64,000 nt of DNA from Geobacillus subterraneus. GTDB taxonomy: Bacteria > Bacillota > Bacilli > Bacillales > Anoxybacillaceae. The stretch is taken from the NCBI RefSeq assembly GCF_001618685.1, contig NZ_CP014342.1, positions 2,852,001-2,916,000 of the forward strand, written 5' to 3'. Both the position numbers and the translations under genes were made by a program. Shown piece by piece: positions 18,365 through 26,787 of the stretch (position 1 is the stretch's first letter; each line of letters starts with the position of its first letter). The notes beneath the pieces are model-generated. The model ran no database searches. It worked only from the letters and a program-made list of their open reading frames with translations, and had not been told where the DNA came from.

Positions 18365-18901
18365 TTAAATCAAAGCATGATACGGATCGCGCTTCGCCAC
18401 TACAGCGATGCCGTTTTCCATTTGCACGATGACGACTTCTTCCCCCGCAGCGATTTCCTCGCGATGGAGGCTTTTCGCTGGTTTCGCCACCGCCCCGCTT
18501 TTGCGGGAGATGAGAATTTCACCAAACCCATCAGGCGGCACCGGGACGATCACTTTGGCGAGCGTTCCCTCCAAATCGGCGTCCGTATATCCAAGTGACG
18601 CCTCAGCCGAACGGAGCGGCAAAAAAACGAAAAAGTGCAACAGCAACACAGCAACAAGCGCCGCGCCGATGGCAAGCCACAGAACCAAGCTCGATGCCCA
18701 GTCTGTGTACCATTCCGCCAGCAATCCGACCGCGCTGCCAACAATGAAAAACGATAAAACTAGCTGCGGACTGAACAGCGGATGATCGGGCAGATCGAAG
18801 ATGCCATCAAGCACATCGCTGAAGAAAAAATACAAAACCGTCAACAACGCACTGACGACAAGCACCCATCCGTACACAACTTCAGGCGAATGGCTGAACA
18901 A
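18365..18901 (-). CDS. NfeD-family membrane protein, flotillin partner (YuaF-like)
   Basis: A 178-residue membrane protein with four predicted helices and a C-terminal OB-like soluble domain (DLEGTLAKVIVPVPPDGFGEIL...AAGEEVVIVQMENGIAVV). This is the NfeD layout that accompanies flotillins. The TTG start at 18901 is supported on two grounds. AAAGGAGGGAGG lies about 10 bases upstream. The alternative ATG at 18934 overlaps the CGTA -10 element of the sigma-W-like promoter and so cannot be in the transcript. It is the first gene of the floT operon. In B. subtilis YuaF is involved in membrane fluidity and FloT function. Confidence 0.85.
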   Translation of the reverse strand: MFSHSPEVVYGWVLVVSALLTVLYFFFSDVLDGIFDLPDHPLFSPQLVLSFFIVGSAVGLLAEWYTDWASSLVLWLAIGAALVAVLLLHFFVFLPLRSAEASLGYTDADLEGTLAKVIVPVPPDGFGEILISRKSGAVAKPAKSLHREEIAAGEEVVIVQMENGIAVVAKRDPYHALI

Positions 18902-18933
18902 CTCCCCTCCCTCCTTTCCCCTTCGCTTATACA

Positions 18934-18959
18934 TACGGCGAAGGCAGCCGTTGGTTTCA
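18934..18959 (-). promoter_or_regulatory. sigma-W-type promoter of the nfeD-floT operon
   Basis: On the minus strand TGAAAC (18959-18954) is followed by exactly 16 bases and then CGTA (18937-18934), matching the B. subtilis ECF sigma-W consensus. The same operon is sigma-W-dependent in B. subtilis, so position and regulon agree. Confidence 0.8.
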
Positions 18960-19106
18960 TCATTTTTCCAATGTCATCAAAATTCGACAATCCTCCCTGA
19001 TTTCCTTCTTCTAACAGCAGAAAAAATGCAGGGAGACCGGCAGGATTTTGCATAGTGCAAGGCGAATCAAGCTATGCGAATCTAAAAACATATCGGGAGG
19101 GAGACC

Positions 19107-19985
19107 ATGTCAGAAACGCGCATTGACCACGATCGGCTGTTTAAAGAGTTGTTGAGCACCTTTTTTGAAGAATTTGTTCTCCTCTTCTTTCCTCACGTAC
19201 ACGAACAGATTGACTTTCACTACCTTTCCTTTTTATCAGAAGAAGTGCTGACCGATGTCACCGCGGGTGAAAAACATCGAGTCGATTTATTGGTCGAGAC
19301 GAAGCTGAGAGGAGAAGACGGACTGATCGTCATCCACATCGAACATCAAAGCTACATCCAATCCTCGTTTTCAGAGCGAATGTTCATTTATTTCAGCCGC
19401 TTGTTTCAAAAACACCGCCGCCGCATTCTTCCGATCGCCATCTTCAGCTATGATGCCATCCGCGATGAACCATCTTCATTCACCGTTTCGTTTCCGTTTT
19501 TGACCGTTCTCGATTTCCGTTTTTTGACGGTGGAATTGTCCAAACTCCCATGGCGCACATACATCCGCCATGACAACCCGGTCGCTGCCGCCCTGTTAAG
19601 CAAAATGGGGTATAATGAAGAGGAGAAGGTGGAAGTGAAAAAGGAATTTTTGCGCATGCTCACCCGCCTCGAGCTCGATGAGGCGAGACAGCGTCTGTTG
19701 TTCGGCTTTTTCGAAACGTATTTGCGGTTATCGGAGGAAGAAGAAGTCCGACTGCGAGATGAGGTGAAGACCATGGAGGAGAAGGAGGCTGCCAAAGTCA
19801 TGGAACTTATCGTGTCATACGAACAGAAAGGCATGGAAAAAGGAATGGAAAAAGGAATAGAGAAAGGAATGGAGAAAGCAAAGTTGGATGTTGCGAAACG
19901 AATGTTGGCAAAAGGATTTGATGCTGACACGATCCATGAACTGACCGGACTGCCGCTGGAAACGATTGAACAATTGAAGCCATGA
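19107..19985 (+). CDS. Rpn-family PD-(D/E)XK nuclease / putative transposase (copy 1)
   Basis: A 292-residue protein of the Rpn family (recombination-promoting nuclease, PDDEXK superfamily). The nuclease core is HRVDLLVETKLRGEDGLIVI with HIEHQ after it, near residues 53-80: D, E and the trailing E-x-Q are the usual active-site positions. The C-terminal half is helical and carries a tandem Lys/Gly-rich GMEKGMEKGIEKGMEKAK stretch, common in this family, then a small helix-turn-helix-like end (AKGFDADTIHELTGLPLETI). GGGAGGGAGACC precedes the ATG. It is a paralog of 49225-50109. RecA-independent recombination has been reported for E. coli Rpn proteins; the cellular role here is unknown. Confidence 0.8.
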   Translation: MSETRIDHDRLFKELLSTFFEEFVLLFFPHVHEQIDFHYLSFLSEEVLTDVTAGEKHRVDLLVETKLRGEDGLIVIHIEHQSYIQSSFSERMFIYFSRLFQKHRRRILPIAIFSYDAIRDEPSSFTVSFPFLTVLDFRFLTVELSKLPWRTYIRHDNPVAAALLSKMGYNEEEKVEVKKEFLRMLTRLELDEARQRLLFGFFETYLRLSEEEEVRLRDEVKTMEEKEAAKVMELIVSYEQKGMEKGMEKGIEKGMEKAKLDVAKRMLAKGFDADTIHELTGLPLETIEQLKP

Positions 19986-19996
19986 GAAGGCAAACC

Positions 19997-20066
19997 CCTT
20001 CTCCCTGAATCATTCGGGTTGCCGCCCCCCATTTCTCCAAACTTTGGAACATCTTCAGGGAGAAGG
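19997..20066 (+). terminator. long-loop hairpin after the Rpn gene
   Basis: CCTTCTCCCTGAA (19997-20009) is perfectly complementary to TTCAGGGAGAAGG (20054-20066), followed by TCTTTTC. The 44-base loop is unusual, but the 13-bp stem and position between convergent genes suggest a terminator. Confidence 0.4.
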
Positions 20067-20086
20067 TCTTTTCATCGTTCTTCGCT

Positions 20087-20416
20087 TTATTCCTCTGAAA
20101 TCCCCAGCCGCTCCAAATCCCGCCCAAGCTGCCCCGTAAGCATGAGCCCGTACATGCGAAAATCGGCCCGAAGCGACCAAAACGGATGGCCGAAGGTGGC
20201 GGGCTTGTTTCCTTCAATGAAAAAGTGGCTGAACCAGGCGAGCGCATAGGCGGCCACTGGAGCGCCGAGCAGCCACCACGCATTCCTCGTCACGATCGCA
20301 ATGATCACAAACAAAAACACGAAGCTCGTTCCGACAAAATGCCAGCGCCTTGTCGCCCGTTTGCGGTGCTGAGTCAAATAAAATGGCCAAAACTCTTCAT
20401 AATCGCGGAATTCCAT
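20087..20416 (-). CDS. Mpo1-like / DUF962 membrane protein
   Basis: A 109-residue membrane protein matching the DUF962/Mpo1-like family: HRKRATRRWHFVGTSFVF near the N-terminus and WFSHFFIEGNKPATFGHPFW, then SLRADFRMYG. Conserved histidines lie at the membrane faces. In yeast, Mpo1 is an Fe(II)-dependent dioxygenase of 2-hydroxy fatty acids; bacterial members are uncharacterised. The ATG at 20416 is chosen because AAAGGGGG lies 8 bases upstream; the longer frame runs through the neighbour. It overlaps the end of the upstream 4-helix membrane gene by 20 bases, so the two are probably co-translated. Confidence 0.75.
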   Translation of the reverse strand: MEFRDYEEFWPFYLTQHRKRATRRWHFVGTSFVFLFVIIAIVTRNAWWLLGAPVAAYALAWFSHFFIEGNKPATFGHPFWSLRADFRMYGLMLTGQLGRDLERLGISEE

Positions 20417-20786
20417 CTCCCTTTCCCCCTTTGATGGATGCGGCGCGCCGCCCACGAATGCCGCGAACGAGCAGCACCCAGTACCCGATCATGTACAGAA
20501 ACAGCACAAGCGACAGCCACGCCCACCATTGCCCCTCGATGAGGGATTGCTGCCAGTAGGCGAACGGATCGACGCCGACCCTGGCGATCGTGTGAAAATT
20601 GTTCAGAAAAAAGAGCGGCACTGCGATCACCGCAACGAGCGAATACAAGCGGCGAACCGTTCCTTTCACTAGCATCGCCACACCGACAATCAAGGTGGCC
20701 ATGCACATAATGTAGTACAACACGGACATCCATAGCGGCGCACTCGGGCCCATTTCAAATCCCTTTTCATCCGTCATAATGGCCAT
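20397..20786 (-). CDS. hypothetical four-helix membrane protein
   Basis: About 129 residues from the ATG at 20786 (MAIMTDEKGFEMG). Four hydrophobic segments can be read: LWMSVLYYIMCMATLIVGVA, YSLVAVIAVPLFFL, WWAWLSLVLFLYMIG and the start of a fourth around the conserved FHTIARVG loop. The tail is basic (RGIRGRRAASIKGGK). I do not recognise the family. The only Shine-Dalgarno-like site (AGGAAGGA) is about 25 bases upstream, which is far, so the start is uncertain. It overlaps and precedes the DUF962 gene. The 272 bases upstream (20787-21058), up to the decayed IS630, contain no recognisable gene. Confidence 0.55.
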   Translation of the reverse strand: MAIMTDEKGFEMGPSAPLWMSVLYYIMCMATLIVGVAMLVKGTVRRLYSLVAVIAVPLFFLNNFHTIARVGVDPFAYWQQSLIEGQWWAWLSLVLFLYMIGYWVLLVRGIRGRRAASIKGGKGDGIPRL

Positions 20787-21096
20787 ATTCGATGAGAACC
20801 AAAAGAGTTCCTTCCTGTTAGAACGATGTTCCCTTCCACTGTGAGGGAGCGGCTGCTCAAGTTCAACACACATTTGGCCTGCACCCACAAAGCTCCCCTT
20901 CATAATGAATTGTGTTTTCAAGTTGCGGGAAAGAGTGTGGGAACACAGAAGGACGTAACTCTTAGAACGGGATCTCCTCCATTTTTGGGATCATGCCCGC
21001 TCAGCTGCAGTCAGTTCGCTTTTGTTATGTTTAGCACTTGAGAATCAATACCTAATTTCTATATACATGCAACATGAAGAGTTAACTTCTCAGTCA

Positions 21097-21537
21097 TCCT
21101 GCACACCCTAAGCGTTGCAGCACTTCCTGCGGACGTTCGTGGATGTCGTCCGCAAACCGAGCAATGGCCTGGACGATATCGTTTCGATGTTTGTGAAACA
21201 CATTGGCGATCACGGTGTCTTTCAGCCATTTCCACAAGCTGAATGCGGGCGTGATCCAACACCAAGACGATGAGACGGTCTGGATCGCGCTCTTTGAGCA
21301 TTCTCAAGAAATTCAAGAACGTCGCGGCATTGGCGCGGCAGTCGTTTGATGAAGCACCGTTTCGCCATCGTGGATGTTGACCGCGCCAAACCGCGATACG
21401 TGGGCATGATGGCCGAACGTCGGCACTTGTTTTTGGCGGCCGACTTCTGACCATGTGGACCGCAAGACATGGTAAGAGCGGATATGGGTTTCATCGATGT
21501 ACAGAAGAACGGCATCTTCTGTGTCCTTGGTGATCAA
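21097..21537 (-). pseudogene. IS630 transposase second frame, broken
   Basis: This carries the DDE catalytic half in pieces: LLYIDETHIRSYHVLRSTW (first Asp) is intact and VLVLDHARI keeps the second Asp. The NPIERLW block with the catalytic Glu is gone. The DNA joins CCGCATTCA directly to GCTTGTGG, whereas copy 2 has 98 more bases between them. A second lesion of +2 bases near 21335 also shifts the frame. It is dead. Confidence 0.85.
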
Positions 21538-22075
21538 GTTTTTTGATCAGATCCATTTGCTTTTCCAATTGCTTTTGCTCATCCGGGTTCCCTTTCGCCA
21601 GTGTGTACGTCGGTCGTGTCCACGACAGCCCTTTGCGGTGCAGGAGTTTTCGCAGCGCTTCGCGGGAAATGGAAACACCGAATTGCTTTGCGACATAGGA
21701 TTGCAGGAGTTTGGTGTTCCACGCCGAGGCGACGTCCCAGCCCAGTTCGGCGGGAGTGGTGGTCAACACAAGCTGTTTGATCTTTTCCTGCTGTTCTTCG
21801 GTGAGAAACGGCTCTCGCCCGGGGGCGAAATCCCGATGAAGCAGGAGTTCAAGGCCGCCTTCGTTGAACAGCGACACATAATGGGAAACGGTTTGTCGGC
21901 ACACGTTGACCATGGAGGCCGCTTCTTTGCCCGAATAGCCTTCCATGACGAGGCGAACGGCCATCACCCGTTGGCGAAGAAGGGTGTTTTTGATTTTCCA
22001 TTCCTGTTTGCGAAGTGTCCGAGGTGTCCATCCGTGATCGTTGGTGATTTTGAGACGTTTCATGCAGAATTCCAC
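21491..22075 (-). CDS. IS630 transposase first frame (DNA-binding half)
   Basis: A 194-residue frame carrying the helix-turn-helix half of the transposase: RQRVMAVRLVMEGYSGKEAA, VNVCRQTVSHYVSLFNEGGL and a second HTH around YVAKQFGVSISREALRKLLHRKGLSW. In this IS type it is fused to the catalytic frame by ribosomal slippage on an A-run near 21546 (CAAAAAACTTG). Here the catalytic half is broken, so at most a DNA-binding fragment would be made. It is close to identical to the copy at 50617-51192. Confidence 0.75.
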   Translation of the reverse strand: MEFCMKRLKITNDHGWTPRTLRKQEWKIKNTLLRQRVMAVRLVMEGYSGKEAASMVNVCRQTVSHYVSLFNEGGLELLLHRDFAPGREPFLTEEQQEKIKQLVLTTTPAELGWDVASAWNTKLLQSYVAKQFGVSISREALRKLLHRKGLSWTRPTYTLAKGNPDEQKQLEKQMDLIKKLDHQGHRRCRSSVHR

Positions 22076-22162
22076 TCCTTTTCCATACTTTTCCTTAGGG
22101 ACAGTATAACCGGAGTGGGCACCGCTTATGCGAAGGTTAACTTTTCAATGAGCATGTATATA

Positions 22163-22637
22163 CAATGAATGGTCAAAACATCAGCAACAATCTGCTGATC
22201 CATTCATGCAACGAACATACCAGGACACTGACCGCTCGCTTTCGTAAGCGTAAATCACGAATCATGCGGAAGACAACAACATGAGTCATACAAAAACGGG
22301 TCTCTTAATCATACGGTTCCTCTCCTACATGAATGATCGTTATCCGTTACATGTGAGGAAAATATTGTAGGTCATATTCATGTTCCCCAACAAGCGCAGT
22401 GGAGTGAAAAAAGAAAAAGATATACAAAACGAACCTGTCCCTGCTATAATGTCAATTGAAAAAAGAACCAATATTGGAGAAAAACGTTCATGAACGTTCA
22501 ACAACATGCCATTGTCAACCACCTACATGTAGAATGGACGAATTTCGTTACCAATGGGTATTAGTGGATTTACTTAAGTGATAAATAATGACTAGGGGGT
22601 TTCTTGCACTTTTTCAACTAGACAGGGGGAGCAACAG
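22163..22637. other. 475-base intergenic region
   Basis: Lies between the IS630 remnant and the M48 gene. Near 22444-22449 there is a TATAAT with no clear -35. A 24-codon frame from ATG at 22490 (MNVQQHAIVNHL...) ends at a stop near 22564 and looks like a truncated start of a larger lost gene. No supported gene. Confidence 0.4.
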
Positions 22638-24356
22638 ATGCCAGATGTGACTATATCGATTTGGACTGCTGCAGTCGGCTTTTTTCTCGGTTTCTTGGCA
22701 TACTTTTTTAAAAAATGGTGTCCTTCTTTATATGTACATATCCTCACTGCGATACTCGGAATCGGATGGATCGTCTATGTGTTCTTAGATCAAGGGTTTA
22801 TAAAAACGGTGCCCATTTTTTTTATATTTGGATTTAGCTTTTTTAGCTCTCCGGTACCGGAAAGAAGCAAAACCCAATTGAAAGAGATCATCGATCAACT
22901 AAAAGAACAAGGTGCGAGAGAAATAGTCTTGTCTAAAAATAAAGAGCGCCTATTAGCGGATTTGTTATTTTCCGGATTTTTCATCGTCATTGCTGTTCTT
23001 TATTTCCTTTTCGGGCCGAATTCCGCGATTACGTTCATCCTTTTATATAGCTTCATCTCTCTTTTTGTTGGGCTGACAAAAAGAGTGGGACTGCTTCGCT
23101 CTCTCCGCCTTTTTTACGCAGAACACGAAGAAGCATTATATGCTGTATCTTTGTTTGAAACCAAAAAATATCCATTGAAGGAACTTTCAGAAGTAAGCGT
23201 TCAGACAAGGCCGGATGTGTTGCAACTATTCCAGCTTTTTTCTTTGTTCTCTCCTAATATGGACTATACGACCAGCATGGGGAAAACGTGGAAGTTATCT
23301 TTTTCCGGTGAAAAAGTTTATCTCACCCCTGATCCATTAGAATCGATGGATTTTCTCCTTAAAGGAGAAATACATAAAATGGAAGAGTTCGAAGTAAAGC
23401 CTTTTTATCATCCAAAAAATTGGAAACGACTTTTAGGAAAATGGTATTTTGCAGCAACGGTGAAAGGGGTGGGAGCTTATGCAGCCCTTCTCACACTGTT
23501 TACTTTGCTGGGGATCGGGCCGATCGCAACAACCGCTGTTATTATACTATTTTGGATATTCAATCTATGGATTTCGGATCGCGTATTGAAAATCGCTTTA
23601 GATATGAGGAAAATAGACGATCCCGATTTGCTGCCCATCATCGAGAAAGTCTTTTCACGTGCCGGCCTTTCTCATGTTGATATTTATGTTACGGAATCGG
23701 CCGAATATAACGGTTTTGCGATAGGTGCGAATATTGGTCGATCATTGGTAGCGTTAACTTCAGAAACGCTGAAACTTCCCCATGAAGCCATTGAAGGCAT
23801 TTTGGCTCATGAGGCGATTCATGTGAAAAAGCGAGATGTCTTGATGGGACAGTTATTGCGATTTGCGTTGATCGGGTTAGTTTTTGCTGGTGTTTTCCTT
23901 ATCCATGAAGCCTTTCCAAATTGGCTAGAACATAATCAAATCTTTGTTTTTCTCGGCCTATGGCTCTTGATTTTTCTGCTTCCTGCTTTCCAATCTCTAT
24001 TCACACAGTGGATGGAAGTCCGGGCAGATCATTTAGGAGCAACGCTGTTGGACGGTGGGAATGCTCAAATGGCTAACAGTTTGACGATCCTGTGTGAATA
24101 TCAAGATCGAGCATTGGAAAAGTCTGTAGGATACCACATTGATTTTAAAAACGAGCAAGAAGCAAATAAAAAGGACAAAAAAATCTCTTCCTTAGAAAGA
24201 GATTCTTGGTTTTTTAGATTTTTGGAATTCCAGTTTATGTCCCATCCGCCCATGTATTGGCGTGTTCATGCGCTTCAAACAACAGAAACCGAATGGAGCA
24301 TCAGGAAAATCAAATTATGGTGGTGCAGCCGCTTCCGAGAGTCGTTGCCCAATTGA
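22638..24356 (+). CDS. M48-family (Ste24/HtpX-like) membrane metalloprotease
   Basis: A 572-residue integral membrane zinc protease. The HExxH motif lies in ILAHEAIHVKKRD, with H391, E392 and H395. The third ligand is probably the Glu in WMEVRADHLGATLL near residue 459, as in HtpX and Ste24. Several hydrophobic helices precede the motif (near residues 8-70, 105-150 and 280-330) and two follow it. The N-terminal 270 residues form an unusually long extra region with two helical hairpins. AGGGGGAGCAACAG precedes the ATG. M48 proteases degrade misfolded membrane proteins or cleave peptides; the substrate here is unknown. It is a single gene, more AT-rich than most neighbours, and may be acquired. 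Confidence 0.8.
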   Translation: MPDVTISIWTAAVGFFLGFLAYFFKKWCPSLYVHILTAILGIGWIVYVFLDQGFIKTVPIFFIFGFSFFSSPVPERSKTQLKEIIDQLKEQGAREIVLSKNKERLLADLLFSGFFIVIAVLYFLFGPNSAITFILLYSFISLFVGLTKRVGLLRSLRLFYAEHEEALYAVSLFETKKYPLKELSEVSVQTRPDVLQLFQLFSLFSPNMDYTTSMGKTWKLSFSGEKVYLTPDPLESMDFLLKGEIHKMEEFEVKPFYHPKNWKRLLGKWYFAATVKGVGAYAALLTLFTLLGIGPIATTAVIILFWIFNLWISDRVLKIALDMRKIDDPDLLPIIEKVFSRAGLSHVDIYVTESAEYNGFAIGANIGRSLVALTSETLKLPHEAIEGILAHEAIHVKKRDVLMGQLLRFALIGLVFAGVFLIHEAFPNWLEHNQIFVFLGLWLLIFLLPAFQSLFTQWMEVRADHLGATLLDGGNAQMANSLTILCEYQDRALEKSVGYHIDFKNEQEANKKDKKISSLERDSWFFRFLEFQFMSHPPMYWRVHALQTTETEWSIRKIKLWWCSRFRESLPN

Positions 24357-24788
24357 AACCGTAGGTGAGCAAACTTACTCATCTCCATGGACAACTGAGA
24401 TCCCTTCGTGAGACTTCGCTGTTGTACATATGAGGCACGAACGTCCTTGTGGCTCGTAGTAGGCACGCCTATTCTAGCCAAGGAATTCGGTCCTTGTGAC
24501 AACAGCAAACGAAGCCCTTCCTCCAACATCATTCCGAGCGAAGTGATGATTCGGATCATGGGGCCCCCTGTATTGCGGGCGCACCCACTCTCGGACATGC
24601 AACGGCTGCACGTCGTCCTGCCAGCTCTCGCAATATGAGCAGACTCGATACAAAAAGTGCTGACGACACGGAATCAACGTACAGCCGTCTCATTTCGCTT
24701 TATACTCCAGCATCATGAGCAAGCGCCGCACACGAAAATGAACATCGCCTCTTTCCAGCCGCTTCGGCTGAAAAGAGGCGATGTCTTC
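24357..24788. other. 432-base intergenic region
   Basis: No gene is supported. Minus-strand frames around 24474-24677 contain a CxxC-like pair (RVCSYCESW) suggestive of a lost zinc-ribbon protein, but stops break them and there is no start signal. The last 45 bases hold the htrA terminator. Confidence 0.4.
24743..24783 (-). terminator. terminator of the HtrA-like gene
   Basis: CATCGCCTCTTT and AAAGAGGCGATG arms, extended by AGCCG/CGGCT near the loop, form a very stable hairpin just after the htrA stop. The minus-strand sequence after it is TTCATTTTCG. Confidence 0.75.
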
Positions 24789-25994
24789 TTATGACTGGCT
24801 GCTTTCTCTCGCTTTTAAGGTGACGGATACGGTCGTCTCAAACCCATCGCGATAGATCGTCAGTTTGATGCGATCGCCCACCGATGTTTTCGTATACAAA
24901 TAGTTGCGCAAGGCGCTGACGCTGTCGATTTTGTCGCCGTTGATGGCGACGATGACGTCTTTTGATTTCAGCCCGGCTTCCGCGGCTGGGGAGAACGGTT
25001 CGACGGACGTGACGGCCGCCCCGCTTGTGATGTTCGACGGCAATTTCAATTCATTCGTGCGGACGTCATCGGACAAATCCGCCACATCGACAAGCTGGAC
25101 GCCAAGGTACGGGCGTTTGATTTTCCCATCTTTCATCAGCTGCTCGACGATCGGTTTGACGTTTTCGCTCGGGATGGCAAAGCCGAGCCCTTCGACGCCC
25201 GTTTCCGCGATTTTCATGCTGTTGATGCCGATCACCTGCCCCGCGCTGTTAATGAGCGCTCCGCCGCTGTTGCCCGGGTTGATGGCGGCGTCCGTTTGGA
25301 TGACGTCGATTTCCCAATCCCCCGCTGACGTTGAGACGGGCATCGTCCGTTTGCCGCTGACGATCCCTTCCGTCACCGTCCGCGACAAATCAAGGCCGAG
25401 CGGGTTGCCGATCGCCGCGACAGGCTCGCCGATTTTCACCTTCGACGAGTCGCCGAAACTCGCCACGTTCGTCACCCCTTCAGCAGGGATTTTCAAGACG
25501 GCGAGGTCGGTGAGTGCATCCGCGCCGACGATCTCGGCTTTCACTTTTTTCCCGTTCGCGAGCGCCACTTCGACTTTGTTCGCCCCTTCAATGACATGGT
25601 TGTTCGTCACAATGTAGGCCGCATCGCCGTCTTTTTTAAAGATGACGCCCGACCCCGTCCCCGCTTCCGTATCTTGCGCTTGTTCGGAGAAAAAGTCGAC
25701 TTGTTTTTGAATGTTGACGACGCCGACGACCGCATCGGCCACTTTATTAATGGCGGCGATCATGTTCGTGTTGACGTTCCCCGTCGGCTGCAGCGGCAGC
25801 GCCTCGCTTTTTGCGGTCGTTTCCGCTGTTTCCGTTTGGGAATTCGTTTCTCCATGCATCCATTTCGGCGCCACATACCACGTCGCCGCGCTCCCAATCA
25901 CCGCCCCTGCGACGGAAGCGGCGAGCCACGATACGAAGCGGCCGCGGCGTTTCGGTTCTGGCGTTGGGGTTGGTTCAAATGGCATCACGTCCAT
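24789..25994 (-). CDS. HtrA/DegP-like serine protease (S1C) with PDZ domain
   Basis: A 401-residue membrane-anchored protease for envelope protein quality control. A cytoplasmic N-terminus (PEPKRRGRF) precedes one helix (SWLAASVAGAVIGSAATWYV, about residues 21-41). The trypsin-like domain carries the triad: His in VTNNHVIEG (about 132), Asp in LTDLAVLKI (about 162) and Ser in NPGNSGGALIN (about 243). One C-terminal PDZ domain follows (SNITSGAAVTSVEPFSPAAEAG...DVIVAING). The length fits B. subtilis YyxA (HtrC) better than the longer HtrA and HtrB. GAAGGAGGAGATGACCC precedes the ATG. It is a single gene with a strong terminator. Confidence 0.9.
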   Translation of the reverse strand: MDVMPFEPTPTPEPKRRGRFVSWLAASVAGAVIGSAATWYVAPKWMHGETNSQTETAETTAKSEALPLQPTGNVNTNMIAAINKVADAVVGVVNIQKQVDFFSEQAQDTEAGTGSGVIFKKDGDAAYIVTNNHVIEGANKVEVALANGKKVKAEIVGADALTDLAVLKIPAEGVTNVASFGDSSKVKIGEPVAAIGNPLGLDLSRTVTEGIVSGKRTMPVSTSAGDWEIDVIQTDAAINPGNSGGALINSAGQVIGINSMKIAETGVEGLGFAIPSENVKPIVEQLMKDGKIKRPYLGVQLVDVADLSDDVRTNELKLPSNITSGAAVTSVEPFSPAAEAGLKSKDVIVAINGDKIDSVSALRNYLYTKTSVGDRIKLTIYRDGFETTVSVTLKARESSQS

Positions 25995-26183
25995 GGGTCA
26001 TCTCCTCCTTCATGATCCATGATGGAATATGCAGCATCTTCGAGCGAATGGCCGCCAAGCAGTGAAATGGCGGGCGAAATACGACGATGCCACCGACATC
26101 GATCGGCCTTGCATAAAGAGAAGACCAGCGTCGCTGTTTCTTTCGGTTGTTCTGATGCATCGTTTCATCCCTTCCTGCGTACG

Positions 26184-26609
26184 TTATGTCGTCTCCGGCG
26201 CTGGCGTCATCCGCTTCTGCTTCCGCCTCCGTCCCGCTGCGAGCGTGCGGATCGACAGGAAAATCCCCGTCGCGGTCAAGATGATCATCGCCACCGCCGC
26301 GACATCAACCGCCCAGCGGATGTCAAGCGAACCGATTCTCCCTTCGTGCAGCTGGCGGACGAACATCATGAGCGACGATCCGCCTCCCTCGGCGCGCGGT
26401 GCCATCGGGGCCGTAGATGCCCCCGCTCCCGACGTCTGCCCCGCCCCGAACGCGTTCATTCCTTCCTGCGCGGCGCGGTGCATCTCGCCGCGCTCCGCCT
26501 GGCCGATCAGCCACGGCTCGGATAGAAGGAGCCCCGTCACCGCCTCAACAAGCAAAAAGATCGAACTGATCAGCCCAATCCAAAGATGCAAATTCCTCAT
26601 TTTCCTCAT
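26184..26609 (-). CDS. PepSY-associated TM protein
   Basis: A 141-residue protein with two membrane helices: LHLWIGLISSIFLLVEAVTG at the N-terminus and VDVAAVAMIILTATGIFL near residues 100-118. Between them is a Gly/Ala/Pro-rich extracytoplasmic loop with LHEGRIGSLDIRW. These are hallmarks of the PepSY-associated TM family, thought to restrain or assist external proteases or redox proteins. AAGGAGGCAAACGGCG precedes the ATG. It is divergent from a response-regulator/kinase pair, and the shared intergenic region carries paired GTGAAAA repeats, so it is a probable regulon member. B. subtilis ykoGH is likewise next to a PepSY gene. The 189 bases between this gene and htrA show nothing. Confidence 0.75.
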   Translation of the reverse strand: MRKMRNLHLWIGLISSIFLLVEAVTGLLLSEPWLIGQAERGEMHRAAQEGMNAFGAGQTSGAGASTAPMAPRAEGGGSSLMMFVRQLHEGRIGSLDIRWAVDVAAVAMIILTATGIFLSIRTLAAGRRRKQKRMTPAPETT

Positions 26610-26657
26610 CGCCGTTTGCCTCCTTTTCCTCTTCGTCCATCATGATAGCCAAGGAAG

Positions 26658-26736
26658 GTGAAAAAATGGTGAAAATTCTTTTTGAGAGAACAGCCTTCTG
26701 CGCGGCGAATGGGCTGCGTTTTCACCGTTTTTTCAC
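26658..26736. promoter_or_regulatory. paired OmpR-type binding sites in a divergent promoter region
   Basis: GTGAAAAAATGGTGAAAA (26658-26675) and its inverted copy TTTTCACCGTTTTTTCAC (26719-26736) differ at one base. Each is a tandem pair of GTGAAAA with 11-base periodicity, the usual footprint of an OmpR-family dimer. They flank the start region between the PepSY-TM gene and the response regulator. A TATGAT -10 candidate lies at 26748-26753. Confidence 0.6.
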
Positions 26737-26787
26737 GAACGATTTGATATGATAAGAAGGAAGAGAGACAGAACGGGAGGAATGGCG

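Larger units (their letters stand above)
21059..22162 (-). mobile_element. decayed IS630-family element (copy 1)
   Basis: About 1,104 bp bounded by CTATATACATGC (21059) and GCATGTATATA (22152-22162), the same terminal inverted repeats as the intact copy at 50517-51716. Compared with that copy it lacks 98 bp inside the second reading frame and has a 2-base insertion, so it cannot make transposase. A TA flank at each end is the normal IS630 target. Confidence 0.85.

Noticed and set aside
22490-22564. A 24-codon frame in the gap before the M48 gene
   Set aside because: Too short and without a proper ribosome site; it may be the start of a lost gene, but nothing supports translation.
24474-24677. 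Minus-strand frame with a CxxC-like pair
   Set aside because: No start signal, stops on both sides and no family recognised; at most a remnant.
26019-26661. Plus-strand frames of 168 and 210 codons over the PepSY-TM gene
   Set aside because: They are antisense to a gene with membrane helices and a good ribosome site, and lack any motif.
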